Of a stretch of DNA of 64,000 bases, positions 17,405 to 26,917 are shown piece by piece. Source of the stretch: Thermogemmatispora tikiterensis (GTDB lineage: Bacteria; Chloroflexota; Ktedonobacteria; Ktedonobacterales; Ktedonobacteraceae). The translations under genes were made by a program, and so were the position numbers. The stretch lies in assembly GCF_003268475.1 (NCBI RefSeq), contig NZ_MCIF01000002.1:4095744-4159743 (forward strand), read 5' to 3'. The notes below the pieces were generated by a model. That model worked only from the letters and a program-made list of their open reading frames with translations. It made no database searches and was not told the origin of the DNA. Every line of letters starts with the position of its first letter. The first letter of the stretch is position 1.

Positions 17405-17698
17405 TTTTTTATTAGCTTCGGATTGATAGATGCATATAGATCGTATCACCTGCTCTATGCTTGTATAGGGCTAGCTGAACAGGAACCAGACTGTGTCGTA
17501 GTGCTCTCTGCCGGCTCGGGGTGGGGTTGTGAAAGGTGGGAGGCCAGTGGTTGAACAGGGGGCGGCGGAGTGCGCTGCAGTGAAGGTTCTCGTTGTTCTT
17601 ACCTTTTGTGTATTTACCTACCAGGTGTCTCGTATGACACTGGCGATATCCGCTGAGGGGCGGCATCATCCTGTGGAAAGGAAAGGTAACCAGCTACT

Positions 17699-19192
17699 AT
17701 GTCCCGGAAGCAAGCACCGTTATCGATGTACGAGGGATCACGGAGAGCACGTCGCCGCTGGCCGATTCTGGTGGGGGTCAGCATTCCCTTGCTCCTGCTG
17801 CTGATTGCGGCGGGGGTTGTGGTGCTGCCACACCTGACCTCGCGGGCGGCTGACGACAATACCGATTGTTCGCTCATCGTGCCGCCTAATCCACTGAGCG
17901 CCCAGGGGCTGGCGACGCCCTACCAACTGGTTGCCACCAATCCCGCCAATGGGCCATGTCATGAAGCCAACCCGGCGCAGGCGGCCTTTGTCCAGGGGGC
18001 CGTTCTGGACCCCCGTACTGGGCAGATCTCTATCTATAATCCGCTTGTTGTCGACCAGGGCACGCAGCCGGCGATCCAGCCGACCCCGCCCAAGCTGCCA
18101 CAGGGGGCGGTGGTTGCGCTCTGGTTCGGCTTCAATGGCAACAATCTGACCCTGGTTGATAACAACGGCAGCCTGAGGCAGGGGCGCTGTGTCAACGGAG
18201 TCAACGGTAGTATCTTTGGCCAGTTTGCTTACTGTAACGCCCCGGCCTTCTTCGCCGCTGCCAATTATGCGATCCGCAGTGGACGGCTGAAGGTTCCTCC
18301 GATTGGTACAGCCAAAGACGGCCAGCCCTGTCCGACGACGCGCGATTTCAGCCTGGTCGATCAGGATCAGAGCGACAATGTGGTGACTGAGTATTTGGTG
18401 ACCGCTGATGGGCGCATTGCTCAGATGACTGCCGCCAATGCGGCGGCCCTGCAGGGAGCGCAGGTGCAAACCAACGGCAGCGATGAGCGGCTGCTATCGA
18501 TTGGCCTTGACAGCGCTCTCGGTTGCACCCCCTGGATGGCGCCCGATCTGGCTGATCCTGGCCATACGGTTGCTGCTTTGCCGCTCAACGAGCTGCAGGC
18601 GGCCCTCTATCAGAAACAACCTGTGGCTCTGGTGCCCGCCGGTGATCCGATGGTGCTTAACAACGGCCAGCCCGATCTGCGCAAGCTGAATGCCTATCGC
18701 GTTGGGGTGGACCAGGCTCCTGTGGGTTCACTCAATCAGGCCAGCACGACTACCTACTGTCAGAATCTGGTCAATGTGGCGCCGGCGCGCCTGAAACTGG
18801 ATCAGCAATTTACCCAGGCCAGTCCTTCGCCCGATGCGGGAGCGGCCAATTCGCTCTTCACCTTCCTGGCCCAGCGCTTTGTGACTACCTATCAGGAGCT
18901 GAACTGTCAGGCGCTGATTAACCTGCCCGATCCGATTACGGTGACGACCGATGCCAATGGCGTGGCGGTGGATGCCACCATTAATGTCCCCAATGGGGGC
19001 GGCAATGGTGGGGATAACGGCAACGGCAATGGCCAGGGAACAACCGTGAATTGCTCGGTCAATGGTCGCGTCATTCAGGGCTGCTCTGGCACGGTGACGA
19101 TCAATGGCGCTCCGTGTACGTTGGCGCTGGATCAGGCCAACCATCAGGTGGTCATCCAGTGTACGCGCCGGGGCACGGTCCAGCCACAGTAG
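17699..19192 (+). CDS. membrane-anchored extracellular protein of unknown function
   Basis: The 497-residue product has a short basic cytosolic start, one membrane helix (ILVGVSIPLLLLLIAAGVVVL) and a large extracytosolic part. No catalytic motif is recognised. The body contains many Asn, Gly and Gln residues and several widely spaced Cys (CSLIV, GPCHE, QGRCVN, FAYCNAP, QPCPTT, LGCTPW, TYCQN, LNCQAL) that could form disulfides. Near the C-terminus a Gly/Asn-rich linker precedes a small domain with further Cys (VNCSVN, QGCSG, APCTL, IQCTR). It appears to be a lineage-typical surface protein. The ATG is preceded by AAGGAAAGG about 12 bases upstream. Confidence 0.75.
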   Translation: MSRKQAPLSMYEGSRRARRRWPILVGVSIPLLLLLIAAGVVVLPHLTSRAADDNTDCSLIVPPNPLSAQGLATPYQLVATNPANGPCHEANPAQAAFVQGAVLDPRTGQISIYNPLVVDQGTQPAIQPTPPKLPQGAVVALWFGFNGNNLTLVDNNGSLRQGRCVNGVNGSIFGQFAYCNAPAFFAAANYAIRSGRLKVPPIGTAKDGQPCPTTRDFSLVDQDQSDNVVTEYLVTADGRIAQMTAANAAALQGAQVQTNGSDERLLSIGLDSALGCTPWMAPDLADPGHTVAALPLNELQAALYQKQPVALVPAGDPMVLNNGQPDLRKLNAYRVGVDQAPVGSLNQASTTTYCQNLVNVAPARLKLDQQFTQASPSPDAGAANSLFTFLAQRFVTTYQELNCQALINLPDPITVTTDANGVAVDATINVPNGGGNGGDNGNGNGQGTTVNCSVNGRVIQGCSGTVTINGAPCTLALDQANHQVVIQCTRRGTVQPQ

Positions 19193-19633
19193 CCTCAGGC
19201 TGCGCTGTGACTTAAAGCAGATTTCACCAGCCATAGTGGGCAGACCGCCTTTGGGGGTGGAGGTCAAGCCAGCAGCTCAGCTCTGTAGATGACCTGCGCT
19301 GGTCTGGTGGCTTTGGGCTGGAAGGTAAGCAGATTTCTTACTCCTTTCACTGGTTTCTCGGCGGTCTGCCTCCCTCTCCACTGCCGGAGTAGAAGTTTAC
19401 TCACACCTGCTGTGAGCCTTCTGCTCCGGCTACCCTGCCCTTCTCCTCTCTTCTCCCGTCAGTATCTCGCCTGGCGTCTCTCGGGCTTGCTTCTCTCAAG
19501 CGAGCTGCCTGCCAGAGAGTTGACAAAACGTCTGGTCTCTTGCGCGCTGACGCCTGGACGTGTTAAGCTTAGAACAAAAGTTAAAGGCTTTCTACTGGAC
19601 TCTCGCCAGCGAGTGGTGGGAGGAGCAACGGCT
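19193..19633. other. intergenic region before DNA polymerase gene
   Basis: The frame of the polymerase is open back to 19289, but the upstream codons give an unlikely Ser/Leu/Arg-rich sequence. A TTGACA at 19520-19525 is not followed by a convincing -10. No other gene is seen. Confidence 0.5.
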
Positions 19634-22171
19634 ATGGCTCCTGTTGAGAGTGCTGTCGGCAATAGTCCGGCGGCCTTGCTCTGTTCGCAAGAGCAAGAAG
19701 ATGCGTACCTCTTTGGCTGGAATCCAACGCCAGGTATCGTTTCGGTCTGGGCGAATCGCCAGGGTGAGGCGGTGGTCTGGCGTCGCGAAGGCGAGCGCGT
19801 TCACTGTTCGCATGAGCGTTTCTGGCCGTGGGTGCTGGCGACCTCTCTGACGGACCTGACCGCCGTGGGTGGGCGTTTGTGCCGGGTCGCAGTGCTACCT
19901 CCACCGCTGTCGGAGGCGTCACCAGGGCTGATCTACTATCGCGAGCTGGATGGGCCGGAGGGAACGTATCGTTTCCTGCTGTTCTGCGCTGATCAGAGCC
20001 GTCTGGAGCGCATGCTGCTGCGGGGGGCGGCGCGTCGTCTGGGGCGACGGCTGGCGTCGCTTGCTGAGCTGGAGGATTACTACGCGGTCGGGCCGGTAGA
20101 GCAGTATTTGATGCAGACAGGCCAGGTCTATTTTCGTGACCTGGCCTATGAACATCTCCATCGCTTACAGTTGGATTTGGAGACCACGGCGCTTGATCCT
20201 CATCGAGGACGCATTTTCCTGGCGGCAGTGCGCGATAGTCGCGGCCTGGCGACAACGCTAGAGGCGCCGCGTGAGGAGGATGAGCCTCGTCTGATTCGCG
20301 ATCTGTGTGACTTGATCTGCCAGCGCGATCCTGATGTGATTGAGAATCATAATCTGTTTGGCTTTGATCTGCCGTTCTTAGAGGAGCGAGCGCGGGTGCT
20401 GGGAGTGCCTCTGATGCTTGGGCGCCAGGGCGCGCCGGAGGCAGCGCGCCGGCTGCGTCGCTATCAGGAGACGCTGGCGATTGGGCCGGAGGCGCGTCGG
20501 CGCCTGCGCTATAGTGTGGCGGGCCGTGAGCTGGTTGATACGCTCGATGCCGTGCGTCGCCATGATTTTGTGGTGCGCGATATGCCGAGCTATGCCTTGA
20601 AAGATGTGGCGCGCTATTTCGGTATTGCCTCGGCGGAGCGCACCTACATTGCCGGGATGGATATTGTAGAGACCTATCGGCGTGATCCTGAGCGGGTGCG
20701 TCGCTATGCGTTGGATGATGTGGAGGAGGTGGATGGTCTGTCGCGTCGCCTGCTGGGGGCCCCTTTCGCCTTGGCGAGTATGGCGCCACGCCGCTACGAG
20801 CGCCTGGTCTCGGCGGGGCCGGCGATGGGCGTGCTGGAGCCAATTCTGGTGCGCAGCTACCTGCGCGCCGGGGCGGCGCTGCCGCGCCCTTCAGAGCAGG
20901 AGGCCGGGAGTGATGGCCTGTACGAGGGGGGAGCGGTGCATCTCTTTGCCACGGGCGTGGCTGAGCATGTGGTCAAGGCGGATGTGGCTTCGCTCTATCC
21001 TTCGCTGATGCGCACCTTTGCTATCGGTCCGCGCTGCGATCGCCTGGGGGTGCTCTTGAGTATCCTGGGACGTCTGACAGATCTACGCCTGCAACATAAG
21101 GAGGCGGCCCGTCAGGCTCCGCCAGGCTCGATCGAGGCCAATCATCATGCCGCGACTCAGGCGGCGATGAAGATCCTGATCAATGCGGCCTACGGCTATA
21201 TGGGGGCGGGCAAGATGGCGCTCTTCGCCGATGCTCAGGCCGCGGCTGAGGTGACGCGCCGTGGGCGGGCGATTCTGGATCAGGTGGTGGAAGCGTTGCG
21301 AAGGCGCGGGCTGGCTTTGATTGAGGCCGATACCGATGGCGTCTATTTCGCGGTTCCGCCCGAGTGGAGCGAAGAGCAAGAGCGGGCCCTGGTGACCGAG
21401 ATCGGGGCAGGCTTACCGTCGGGCATTCGCCTGGAGTACGAGGGGCGCTATCGGGCGATGTTCAGCCACGAGGTGAAGAATTATGCCCTGCTGACCTACG
21501 ATGGCCGCTTGATCGTCCACGGGGTGGCCCTCCGCTCTAGCCGCGCGGAGCCGTTCGGTGAGCGCTTCTTGCGGCGTGCTCTGCTGGCAACGATGCTGGG
21601 GAGGGTCCATGAGGTGCGGACCGCCTATCTGGAGACGGTCGAGGCGCTGCGCGCGCGGGCGCTGCCGGCGGCAGATGTGGCGACCCAGGTGCGCTTGACG
21701 AAGACGCCTGAGACGTATTTTGCTTCGCGCCAGTCCCATCAGGAGCCGGCCTATGAAGCGCTGATCAAGGCGGGCCGGCGCCAGTGGTTCCCGGGCGAGC
21801 GCGTGCGCTTCTACCGGACCGCTGAGAAGCAGTATGTCTGGCTGCCCGATGAGAACACGGAGGAGGTGCCCGCTGGTCAGGAATGGTTGGCGCTGGCGCC
21901 GACCTCGGCTGAGGGGGAGACGCCGCTGACGACAATGGAGCGCGTGCGCCAGAGCAGTAAGGAGCTGGCTGAGCGCCGCGACTACGATGTCGAGTACTAT
22001 ATCCGCTTGCTGACCAGCTCCTACGCCGCGCGCCTGCGTAAGGCGTTTGCGCCCGAGGATTTCGAAGCACTCTTTCGTGAGGACCGTCAGCTCTCGCTGT
22101 TCGCCGAGACGAAGCCGCTGGAGCAGATTCAACCGCGCTGGATTCGCTGTCAGCTGCCACGGTCTGACTAA
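19634..22171 (+). CDS. family-B DNA polymerase with 3'-5' exonuclease
   Basis: This 845-residue protein carries the full set of family-B polymerase motifs. The proofreading exonuclease has Exo I LDLETTALD (D181), Exo II ENHNLFGFDLPF and Exo III YALDDVEEVD. The polymerase has motif A KADVASLYPS (D450), motif B KILINAAYGYMG (K513) and motif C EADTDGVYF (D566, D568). In motif C the usual DTDS reads DTDG. Overall length fits archaeal-type and Pol II-type enzymes, and a replication-restart or repair role is likely, since bacteria replicate with family C. The start ATG at 19634 follows GGGAGGAG by nine bases. A tandem GGCGA repeat follows the gene. Confidence 0.92.
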   Translation: MAPVESAVGNSPAALLCSQEQEDAYLFGWNPTPGIVSVWANRQGEAVVWRREGERVHCSHERFWPWVLATSLTDLTAVGGRLCRVAVLPPPLSEASPGLIYYRELDGPEGTYRFLLFCADQSRLERMLLRGAARRLGRRLASLAELEDYYAVGPVEQYLMQTGQVYFRDLAYEHLHRLQLDLETTALDPHRGRIFLAAVRDSRGLATTLEAPREEDEPRLIRDLCDLICQRDPDVIENHNLFGFDLPFLEERARVLGVPLMLGRQGAPEAARRLRRYQETLAIGPEARRRLRYSVAGRELVDTLDAVRRHDFVVRDMPSYALKDVARYFGIASAERTYIAGMDIVETYRRDPERVRRYALDDVEEVDGLSRRLLGAPFALASMAPRRYERLVSAGPAMGVLEPILVRSYLRAGAALPRPSEQEAGSDGLYEGGAVHLFATGVAEHVVKADVASLYPSLMRTFAIGPRCDRLGVLLSILGRLTDLRLQHKEAARQAPPGSIEANHHAATQAAMKILINAAYGYMGAGKMALFADAQAAAEVTRRGRAILDQVVEALRRRGLALIEADTDGVYFAVPPEWSEEQERALVTEIGAGLPSGIRLEYEGRYRAMFSHEVKNYALLTYDGRLIVHGVALRSSRAEPFGERFLRRALLATMLGRVHEVRTAYLETVEALRARALPAADVATQVRLTKTPETYFASRQSHQEPAYEALIKAGRRQWFPGERVRFYRTAEKQYVWLPDENTEEVPAGQEWLALAPTSAEGETPLTTMERVRQSSKELAERRDYDVEYYIRLLTSSYAARLRKAFAPEDFEALFREDRQLSLFAETKPLEQIQPRWIRCQLPRSD

Positions 22172-22327
22172 GCGGAAGCTGAGAGGGCTGATGAGACGCG
22201 ACAAGAAAGAGACGGCATCTCGCTCAGCCTGGTGCCATCCTGGCCCTGACGGCGGGAAGAATTCGCTCCTGGCAGGGCCTCGCCTGTGGCTCCGTCCTGT
22301 CCAGGCTGGCTTGCCAACGAGCTGACA

Positions 22328-22357
22328 GGCGAGGCGAGGCGAGGCGAGGCGAGGCGA
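22328..22357. repeat. tandem GGCGA x6
   Basis: Six exact five-base units lie between the converging polymerase and XRE-TPR genes. A slippage-prone repeat; no coding role is evident. Confidence 0.85.
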
Positions 22358-22373
22358 GCTGATCTATACTGGC

Positions 22374-23582
22374 CTACTGGGATGCCTGACTGCGAGCTTG
22401 CTCTAGCTGCTCCAGCAGCTCCTGACGGAAGGCTCGCACGATGACCAGGTCGCCATAGCCAGCGCGCTCGATCTCACTCAGCAGCTCATAGCCTTTGGCG
22501 AGGCGGTGAGGCGATTGCCAGCCGGTGACAGCCTGCAGAAAGGCTCGGGCTTCTTCGAGGCTGGCTTCAATTTCGCGCAGCCGCAGAAGGGCCTGGGCCC
22601 GGTAAAGATGGAGACGATAATCAAGCCAGAGGTTCCTGTCAAGGGAGATTTGCCGGCGTAGTTCTTCGTATCTCTCCAGCACTTTCTGCGGCTGGTTGGT
22701 GTAGAGGTAGCCGCGGCAGCGCAGGAGGAAGATGCCGCTGAGCTTGTGAAAGACGAAGTCGGTCCCGTCACCGTAGGCACCTTTGAGCGGCTCGGCCAGG
22801 GCAATGGCGTGCTCGATGGTACGCTCAAAGCGCAGCGCGTCCCCAGCGATGGCGTACATCTGACTGAGGTAGGCGCTGGTGAAAGCCGCTAGCGGCCTGC
22901 TGATCTTGAGGGCGAGGTCGCGCGCCTCCTCCAGTGCATTGATGGCCTCGCTGCGGCGCCCGATACGCTTAAGCTCTACACCTAGCTTTTGCAGGGCGTG
23001 AGCCGTCAGCACCGGGTCCTCAGCCTGCCGCGCCGCAGTAAGCATCTCTGCAAAGCTGCTGCGGGCGCGCTCATAGCGACGATGCTCGTAGTGCATGAGG
23101 CCAACGAGGCTGTAGTACTCAATGACCAGCTTCTGCAGGCGACGCTCTAGACGCAGGGGTGGGGGCAGCTCGCTACGACTGGCCTCTAGAAAGCGCCCGA
23201 GACGCTGCACTTGCTGCTCTACTTCCGTGAGGGGAGCCAGGCGCCTCATGGCCAGCGTCTGACTGAGCAGGGCCTCGGCTACAGAGAGGCTCTCTTCAAA
23301 AAGATGGTTTTTGCTGGGGAGGGAGTCCTGGGGATTGAAGGGATCATAGGAGGATAGCCCGAATTCCCACGGAGGGATCTCCAGCAGCTCGCAGAGACGA
23401 CGAAGGGTGTTCGGGTCGGCAATGCGTTTCTTGCCATATTCAATGGCCTGCACATAGCGCCAGTCGACGCCCACTCCTCCGCGAGCCCGTGGCCAGCGTT
23501 CCGCCAGTTCTTGCTGCGTCAGGCCGCGTCGCTCGCGATAGTGCCTGATGGTTTTGCCGTAATGGTAGCCACCCGCGCTCAT
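22374..23582 (-). CDS. XRE-family HTH regulator with TPR-like helical domain
   Basis: The 402-residue cytosolic protein begins with an XRE helix-turn-helix (residues 8-75: TIRHYRERRGLTQQELAERW through ALRRLCELL-type ends) and continues with an all-helical domain of TPR-like repeats, including LTAHALQKLGVELKRIG and YERARSSFAEML. This architecture matches the RRNPP-like group, whose TPR domain can bind peptides and control DNA binding, though peptide sensing is not shown here. AAAGGAG lies six bases before the ATG. A perfect palindrome at 23699-23714 in the divergent upstream region is a candidate autoregulatory operator. The divergent small gene at 23804 may be its target. Confidence 0.85.
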   Translation of the reverse strand: MSAGGYHYGKTIRHYRERRGLTQQELAERWPRARGGVGVDWRYVQAIEYGKKRIADPNTLRRLCELLEIPPWEFGLSSYDPFNPQDSLPSKNHLFEESLSVAEALLSQTLAMRRLAPLTEVEQQVQRLGRFLEASRSELPPPLRLERRLQKLVIEYYSLVGLMHYEHRRYERARSSFAEMLTAARQAEDPVLTAHALQKLGVELKRIGRRSEAINALEEARDLALKISRPLAAFTSAYLSQMYAIAGDALRFERTIEHAIALAEPLKGAYGDGTDFVFHKLSGIFLLRCRGYLYTNQPQKVLERYEELRRQISLDRNLWLDYRLHLYRAQALLRLREIEASLEEARAFLQAVTGWQSPHRLAKGYELLSEIERAGYGDLVIVRAFRQELLEQLEQARSQASQ

Positions 23583-23698
23583 GCCGGTCTCCTTTCTTCT
23601 CTTCTGCTCGCTTGACCAGATAGCAGGTTTGTTGTTCCCCAGGGGCCTTCTCCGTACTAACTAGTCTGTTTGTATGCAAAGATGTAAAGGGATTCTAT

Positions 23699-23714
23699 GC
23701 TTCTGTATAGAAGC
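23699..23714. promoter_or_regulatory. palindromic operator candidate GCTTCTGTATAGAAGC
   Basis: Six-base perfect arms flank GTAT. The element lies between the divergent XRE-TPR gene and the small coiled-coil gene, where an autoregulator would be expected to bind. Confidence 0.4.
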
Positions 23715-23803
23715 CATCGCATGCTCCGATGAGGATTGTAGCATAGTTGGCGATGATAGGAAAGTTATGCTTTCTGTGGGCATCTTGTGTAACAGGAGGC
23801 AAA

Positions 23804-24022
23804 ATGATGTATGAGAGCGAGATCGCACGGCTCAGAAAGCGCCTGGAGGACGAGTATGAGGCCGCTCGTCGCGGCCTGACGGGCCTGGCTGCAGGGGCAG
23901 CCCAGCATCGCTTTATTACAGCCCGTATTCGCAACATGGAGCGCTGCCACAAGCGCCTGGCCCAACTGGTTGGCGAGGAGCGTGCGACGGCGATCGCTCT
24001 GGAGGTCTGGCGGGCCAGATAG
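23804..24022 (+). CDS. small helical (coiled-coil) protein of unknown function
   Basis: A 72-residue, strongly helical and charged protein (RLRKRLEDEYEAARRGLTGL ... MERCHKRLAQLVGEERATAI) with no signal peptide. AGGAGG lies four bases before the first ATG and seven before the second (23807), so either may be used. It stands divergent from the XRE-TPR regulator across a palindrome. The pattern fits small conserved Ktedonobacteria proteins without known role. Confidence 0.65.
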   Translation: MMYESEIARLRKRLEDEYEAARRGLTGLAAGAAQHRFITARIRNMERCHKRLAQLVGEERATAIALEVWRAR

Positions 24023-24821
24023 AACTCCCAGAGCTGACCCTTGCTCAGAAGTCCCCGCCTCGATGCTCTCGCTGTCCATTCCTCTATTTCACCGATTCCA
24101 TGATTATTGCCAGGTCTCGCGCTGCTGATCAACAGAGGGGATCACCTGCTTCACACGGCTCGCCATCAGGGGACAGGAAAGAGGACGGACGCTGTCGGGG
24201 CGGTGATCCCCGCTCACTTCCGGCCATCTCCAGCGGTGAAAAGCCTGCAGGCTCCCCAGGCCAGCTGACTCATTTGGGCAGCCGTTGCTGAGAGATCGGC
24301 GGGCGACCGCAGAAGGAGCCAGAGCAGGATGGGCCCAGGGCAGCCTGGCCTGGCTCCTGCACAGCCCAATCTACACCTGCTTCCCGGCCCCCTCTTCTTG
24401 ACGCTGACTCCTCCGGCTGATCCCTGTAGCCTGGACAGACCGCTCGCCAGCGGCATGCTGGCAGAAGGCCGGCTCCGGTTGGACGATACCCTTCCGATCG
24501 CTCTCCGGGCCTTGTGCCTGGTGAGTGATCATCGGCGCTCTGATCAGCAGCCGATTGCGGGCCGTGGCCAGGCAGCTTGCGCTGATCAGCCTGGCTGCTA
24601 CCTCCTCGCGCAACCATGCAGATCGGATCATAACGCTGTTCCCCTGGTTTCTCTCCGCCAGCCCGGCATTGGTTGCTGCCTTCCCTTCATGCCTGCTCCC
24701 CTGCGGCTGCTCATGCCTGAGCTGGCGACAACCGAGCGAGCTTAACTTGAAGCCGGTCGGCAGGAAGAGGCTATAATTGGAGCAGGCAAAGAACTATGCG
24801 GCCATACAAAGGAGACCCCAG
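24023..24821. other. long intergenic region
   Basis: About 800 bases with no supported gene: open frames here have no ribosome sites and give Pro/Ala/Arg-rich low-complexity translations. The only recognisable element is the promoter at its right end (24747-24777). Confidence 0.5.
24747..24777 (+). promoter_or_regulatory. promoter of dienelactone hydrolase gene
   Basis: TTGAAG at 24747-24752 and TATAAT at 24772-24777 are 19 bases apart. The start point would lie about 38 bases before the gene. Confidence 0.55.
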
Positions 24822-25544
24822 ATGGCTCAACCTGTGACGCAGATGGTCACATTCCCTTCGGAAGGGCGAGATCTCGCCGCCTTTCTGGCGCTGCCAGGAG
24901 GTAGCGACCAGGAAGAGAGAGCGTATCCCGGCGTAGTGGTCATCCACGAGATCTATGGTCTCAACGATAACATCAAAGACATCGCTCTGCGCCTGGCTGC
25001 CGAGGGCTACGCAGCTCTGGCTGTCGACCTCTTCTCGGCAGGAAACCGCACCGTCTGCATGTTCCGTATGATGAGCGGCCTCATCCTCAATTCGCTCAAT
25101 CATCGCGGTGTGCGCGACCTGCGGCATGCCCTCGATTTCCTGGCGCAGCAGCCGGCGGTCGATGGTCAGCGGCTGGGAGCCATTGGCTTCTGTATGGGGG
25201 GGAGTCTGGTCATCGCCTGGGCCTGTACCGACAGCCGCCTGCGGGCGATCGCCCCCTTCTACGGCATGAATCCGCGCCCCCTGGAAGCCGTCAGGCGCGC
25301 CTGTCCAGTGGTTGGCTCCTATCCCGAGCAAGACTTCACGGCGGCGGCTGGTCGCAAGCTCGACGAGGTCCTCGATCGCTACCAGATCCCGCACGATATC
25401 AAGATCTATCCAGGAGCCAAACACTCCTTCTTCAACGATCGTGGTTCCAACTATCACCCCGCCGCTGCGCAAGACTCCTGGCAGCGCGTACTGAGCTTCT
25501 TCCGCGAGCATGTCCTGGCGCCTCGTTCCCAGGCGCTCCAGTGA
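24822..25544 (+). CDS. dienelactone hydrolase family protein
   Basis: This 240-residue alpha/beta hydrolase has the dienelactone hydrolase triad: C124 in GFCMGG, D171 in YPEQD and H201 in AKHSFFND, with the conserved Glu in VIHEIYG. The family opens the lactone ring of dienelactones during catechol breakdown, but many members hydrolyse other esters. The start at 24822 follows AAAGGAG by seven bases. The acyl-CoA dehydrogenase gene begins 83 bases downstream on the same strand, so the two may be co-transcribed. No ring-cleavage dioxygenase is nearby, which weakens a specific role in chlorocatechol breakdown. Confidence 0.9.
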   Translation: MAQPVTQMVTFPSEGRDLAAFLALPGGSDQEERAYPGVVVIHEIYGLNDNIKDIALRLAAEGYAALAVDLFSAGNRTVCMFRMMSGLILNSLNHRGVRDLRHALDFLAQQPAVDGQRLGAIGFCMGGSLVIAWACTDSRLRAIAPFYGMNPRPLEAVRRACPVVGSYPEQDFTAAAGRKLDEVLDRYQIPHDIKIYPGAKHSFFNDRGSNYHPAAAQDSWQRVLSFFREHVLAPRSQALQ

Positions 25545-25627
25545 GTGGGCCAAACGGAATTGAGGCATAGGCTTGCGCATGGCATTGCGAGGTATGTTCC
25601 GTCCCCCAATAAGGAGAGCAAGAAGCA

Positions 25628-26845
25628 ATGGATTTCACCTATTCGGAGAGAGTCAACGAGCTGCGACAGCGTCTCCTTGACTTCATGGAGCGCTATATTT
25701 ATCCCAACCAGGAGACCTACCGGCAACAGATTGCGGCCTCTGGCAATCCTCATCACCACGCCGAGATCGTTGATGAACTCAAGCAAAAAGCCAAAGCTGA
25801 GGGCCTCTGGAACCTCTTCATGACCGATCCGCGCTACGGGCCGGGCCTGAGTAACCTGGAATATGCTCCACTGGCCGAGATCATGGGACGCGTCAGTTGG
25901 GCCTCGGAGGTCTTCAACTGCGCTGCGCCCGATACCGGTAACATGGAGATCCTGGCCGAATTCGGCACACCGGAGCAGAAGGAGCAATGGCTCAAACCGT
26001 TGCTAGAGGGTGAGATTCGCTCGGCTTTCGCCATGACCGAGCCGGATGTGGCCAGCTCGGACGCCACCAATATTCAATTGACCATTGAGCGTCAGGGAGA
26101 CGAATACGTCCTTAACGGGCGCAAATGGTGGATCTCGGGGGCGGCGCGCCCGCGCTGCAAGATCTTCATCGTCATGGGCAAGACCGACCCTCATCACCCC
26201 GACCGTCACCGCCAGCAGAGCATGATTCTCGTGCCGCGCGACACGCCAGGCGTCACCATTGTACGCAGCCTGCCGGTGATGGGCTATCTCGATAACGAGA
26301 GCCACTGCGAGGTCCGCTTTGAGAATGTACGCGTGCCAGCGAGCAACCTGCTTGGCGAAGAGGGCAGCGGCTTCGCCATTGCCCAGGCGCGCCTGGGGCC
26401 GGGCCGCATCCACCACTGCATGCGAGCCATTGGAGCGGCCCAGTATGCCCTGGAACTGATGTGCCGCCGGGCCCAGGCGCGGGTCGCCTTTGGCAAGCCG
26501 CTGGCGGAGCAGGGCGTCATTCAGGAATGGATTGCCCAGTCGCACCTGGAGATTGAACAGGCGCGCCTGCTGACGCTCAAGGCTGCCTGGATGATGGATA
26601 CCCTGGGCAAGAAAGCGGCGCAGAAAGAGATCGCCATGATCAAGATTGTCGCGCCCACTGTCATGACCAACGTTGTAAATCGGGCAATCCAGGTTTTTGG
26701 TGCAGCGGGCCTCTGCGATGACTTCCCGCTGGCCTCGATGTGGGCCCACGGACGTACCCTGCACATCGTCGATGGCCCCGATGAAGTGCACAAGCGCTCG
26801 CTGGCGCGTCTGCTCCTGCGCGAGCAGCGCCTTCCGCAGGCGTAG
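25628..26845 (+). CDS. acyl-CoA dehydrogenase, ACAD10/11-like
   Basis: This 405-residue flavoprotein shows acyl-CoA dehydrogenase motifs: [16 protein letters not shown] (flavin-binding signature region), [24 protein letters not shown] and [15 protein letters not shown], with a C-terminal [18 protein letters not shown]. The WWISGA form and the DGPDEVH ending resemble the ACAD10/11 subgroup, which acts on branched or hydroxylated acyl-CoA. The enzyme introduces a trans double bond next to the thioester, passing electrons to electron-transfer flavoprotein. Start ATG follows AAGGAGAG. It is followed by a clear bidirectional terminator. Confidence 0.93.
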   Translation: MDFTYSERVNELRQRLLDFMERYIYPNQETYRQQIAASGNPHHHAEIVDELKQKAKAEGLWNLFMTDPRYGPGLSNLEYAPLAEIMGRVSWASEVFNCAAPDTGNMEILAEFGTPEQKEQWLKPLLEGEIRSAFAMTEPDVASSDATNIQLTIERQGDEYVLNGRKWWISGAARPRCKIFIVMGKTDPHHPDRHRQQSMILVPRDTPGVTIVRSLPVMGYLDNESHCEVRFENVRVPASNLLGEEGSGFAIAQARLGPGRIHHCMRAIGAAQYALELMCRRAQARVAFGKPLAEQGVIQEWIAQSHLEIEQARLLTLKAAWMMDTLGKKAAQKEIAMIKIVAPTVMTNVVNRAIQVFGAAGLCDDFPLASMWAHGRTLHIVDGPDEVHKRSLARLLLREQRLPQA

Positions 26846-26887
26846 CCGAGCGGACTGGAGGCGGCTGCGGCCACGACCTTCACCAGT

Positions 26888-26917
26888 GCTGAGACCGGCA
26901 CCTTCGCCGGTCTCAGC
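26888..26917. terminator. bidirectional terminator between converging genes
   Basis: A perfect 12-bp stem (26888-26899 with 26906-26917) with a six-base loop separates the acyl-CoA dehydrogenase and acyltransferase genes. It overlaps the last codon of the latter. A second small GCCCGC/GCGGGC hairpin follows near 26924-26939. Confidence 0.75.

Larger units (their letters stand above)
16798..17698. other. long intergenic region with palindromes
   Basis: About 900 bases without a credible gene. Besides the minus-strand promoter it contains an AACCTGTT/AACAGGTT inverted repeat (17112-17119 and 17141-17148), the palindrome GTTAAGATTTCTTAAC (17376-17391) and GTACCGGTAC (17395-17404). The last two are candidate operators for the downstream gene at 17699. 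Confidence 0.45.

Noticed and set aside
17059-17415. 118-codon open frame in the large spacer
   Set aside because: No ribosome site, mixed basic/hydrophobic composition and no domain; treated as non-coding.
19632-20843. 403-codon open frame antisense to the DNA polymerase
   Set aside because: Low-complexity Pro/Ala/Arg translation opposite clear polymerase motifs.
24329-24745. 138-codon open frame upstream of the dienelactone hydrolase
   Set aside because: Pro/Leu-rich, no ribosome site, antisense frames equally long.
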